Assembly: GCA_030263455.1 (NCBI GenBank) | Contig: SZOZ01000004.1 | Span: forward strand, 62,001 to 126,000 | Length of the DNA: 64,000 nt | Direction of reading: 5' to 3' | From: Synechococcales cyanobacterium CNB | GTDB taxonomy: Bacteria > Planctomycetota > Phycisphaerae > Phycisphaerales > UBA1924 | In this document: piece by piece, positions 63,777-64,000 of the stretch | Position numbering within the stretch: position 1 is the first letter of the stretch | Layout: the number at the start of each line of letters is the position of its first letter | Notes under the pieces: model-generated | The model's database searches: none | Seen by the model: only the letters and a program-made list of their open reading frames with translations | Told to the model about the DNA's origin: nothing | Made by a program: the position numbers and the translations under genes

Positions 63777-64000
63777 TCAGACTGGTTTCTGAAACCGGGG
63801 GACCGACGGATCAACCAGCCGTCCATCCGGGCCGAGAATCAACTCTCCGTTCCCGATCATTTGCCGAACGGCTTCGTATATCGCCACCGACGCCGCGTTC
63901 GCGAGATTCAGCGATCGCTCACCCGCCAGCATCGGGATTGACAACAAGCGTTCGACGCGCGGCGCAAGGATCGACTCGGGCAGCCCGGTGCTCTCGCGGC
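63777..64000 (-). CDS. TrmL/SpoU-type RNA 2'-O-methyltransferase (5' end beyond window)
   Basis: Only the last 74 codons are present. The visible motif-3 region SIPMLAGERSLNLANAASVAIYEAVRQ, read in two parts, matches SPOUT 2'-O-methyltransferases, closest to tRNA(cytidine-34/uridine) TrmL or TrmH-type enzymes (usual form R.PM.....SLN.. NA..V..YE..RQ). An extension of about 25 residues (ELILGPDGRLVDPSVPRFQ) follows the motif. The stop TGA is at 63779-63777. Confidence 0.75.
   Translation of the reverse strand, partial: RESTGLPESILAPRVERLLSIPMLAGERSLNLANAASVAIYEAVRQMIGNGELILGPDGRLVDPSVPRFQKPV

Overview
The window is GC-rich bacterial chromosome from a planctomycete, most likely the class Phycisphaerae. 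Four signs point there. Three secreted proteins end in a Phycisphaerales-type PEP-CTERM sorting tail (Pro-Ala-Pro, a hydrophobic stretch, then Arg-rich). One protein has a pseudopilin N-terminus with a C-terminal H-x-DG domain. One secreted protein ends in a GC-type dockerin-like repeat. There is also a small histone H1-like (Hc1) protein. Genes are packed on both strands. No insertion sequence, prophage or CRISPR array was seen.

Layout. 1-7.7 kb: Maf-like pyrophosphatase (cut by the window edge), nitrilase-family amidase, deoC, a zinc-ribbon membrane protein, aldehyde dehydrogenase, fliS, DNA polymerase III delta-prime and the transhydrogenase sthA. 7.8-18.4 kb: alaS, then the F0 half of ATP synthase (atpZ/I-like, atpB, atpE, atpF) plus atpH but not the F1 genes, then pgk, a membrane glycosyltransferase, a 21-bp tandem repeat array and a coiled-coil protein. 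18.4-31.4 kb: TPR-sulfotransferase, two PEP-CTERM proteins, a GGQ-domain protein, a secreted metallopeptidase-like protein, tsaD, an S41 protease, hflX, a third PEP-CTERM protein, a pseudopilin-like protein and a dockerin-type protein. 31.6 kb: tRNA-Thr(CGU).

31.7-39.0 kb holds the most unusual locus. It is a four-gene minus-strand operon: an HlyD-type adaptor, a GAF-domain protein fused to an HlyD-type adaptor, a PqqD-like/M50 site-2-protease/HlyD fusion, and a SecA-like ATPase lacking the SecA C-terminal third. No ABC, RND or TolC gene accompanies it. I read it as a candidate export or peptide-processing system.

39.2-64 kb: DegT aminotransferase, a decayed small gene, manA, a FabZ-like dehydratase, Hc1, a kinase-fold phosphotransferase, rsmA, a HAD hydrolase, a diguanylate cyclase, murG, ftsW, rimO, an orphan MshEN-like domain, a ClpS-like adaptor, mnmE, yidC, a phosphoesterase, tandem clpP genes, glyA, a PP2A-like phosphatase beside a Ser/Thr kinase, a PGRP-like protein that has lost its zinc ligands, a small lipoprotein and the end of a TrmL-like methyltransferase.

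Two window-wide patterns stand out. At least nine genes have a TAnnnT (-10-like) hexamer 5-9 nt before the start codon, which suggests leaderless mRNAs. Runs of 8-9 G or C also recur inside intact housekeeping genes. All functions below are read from motifs and context. No database search was run.
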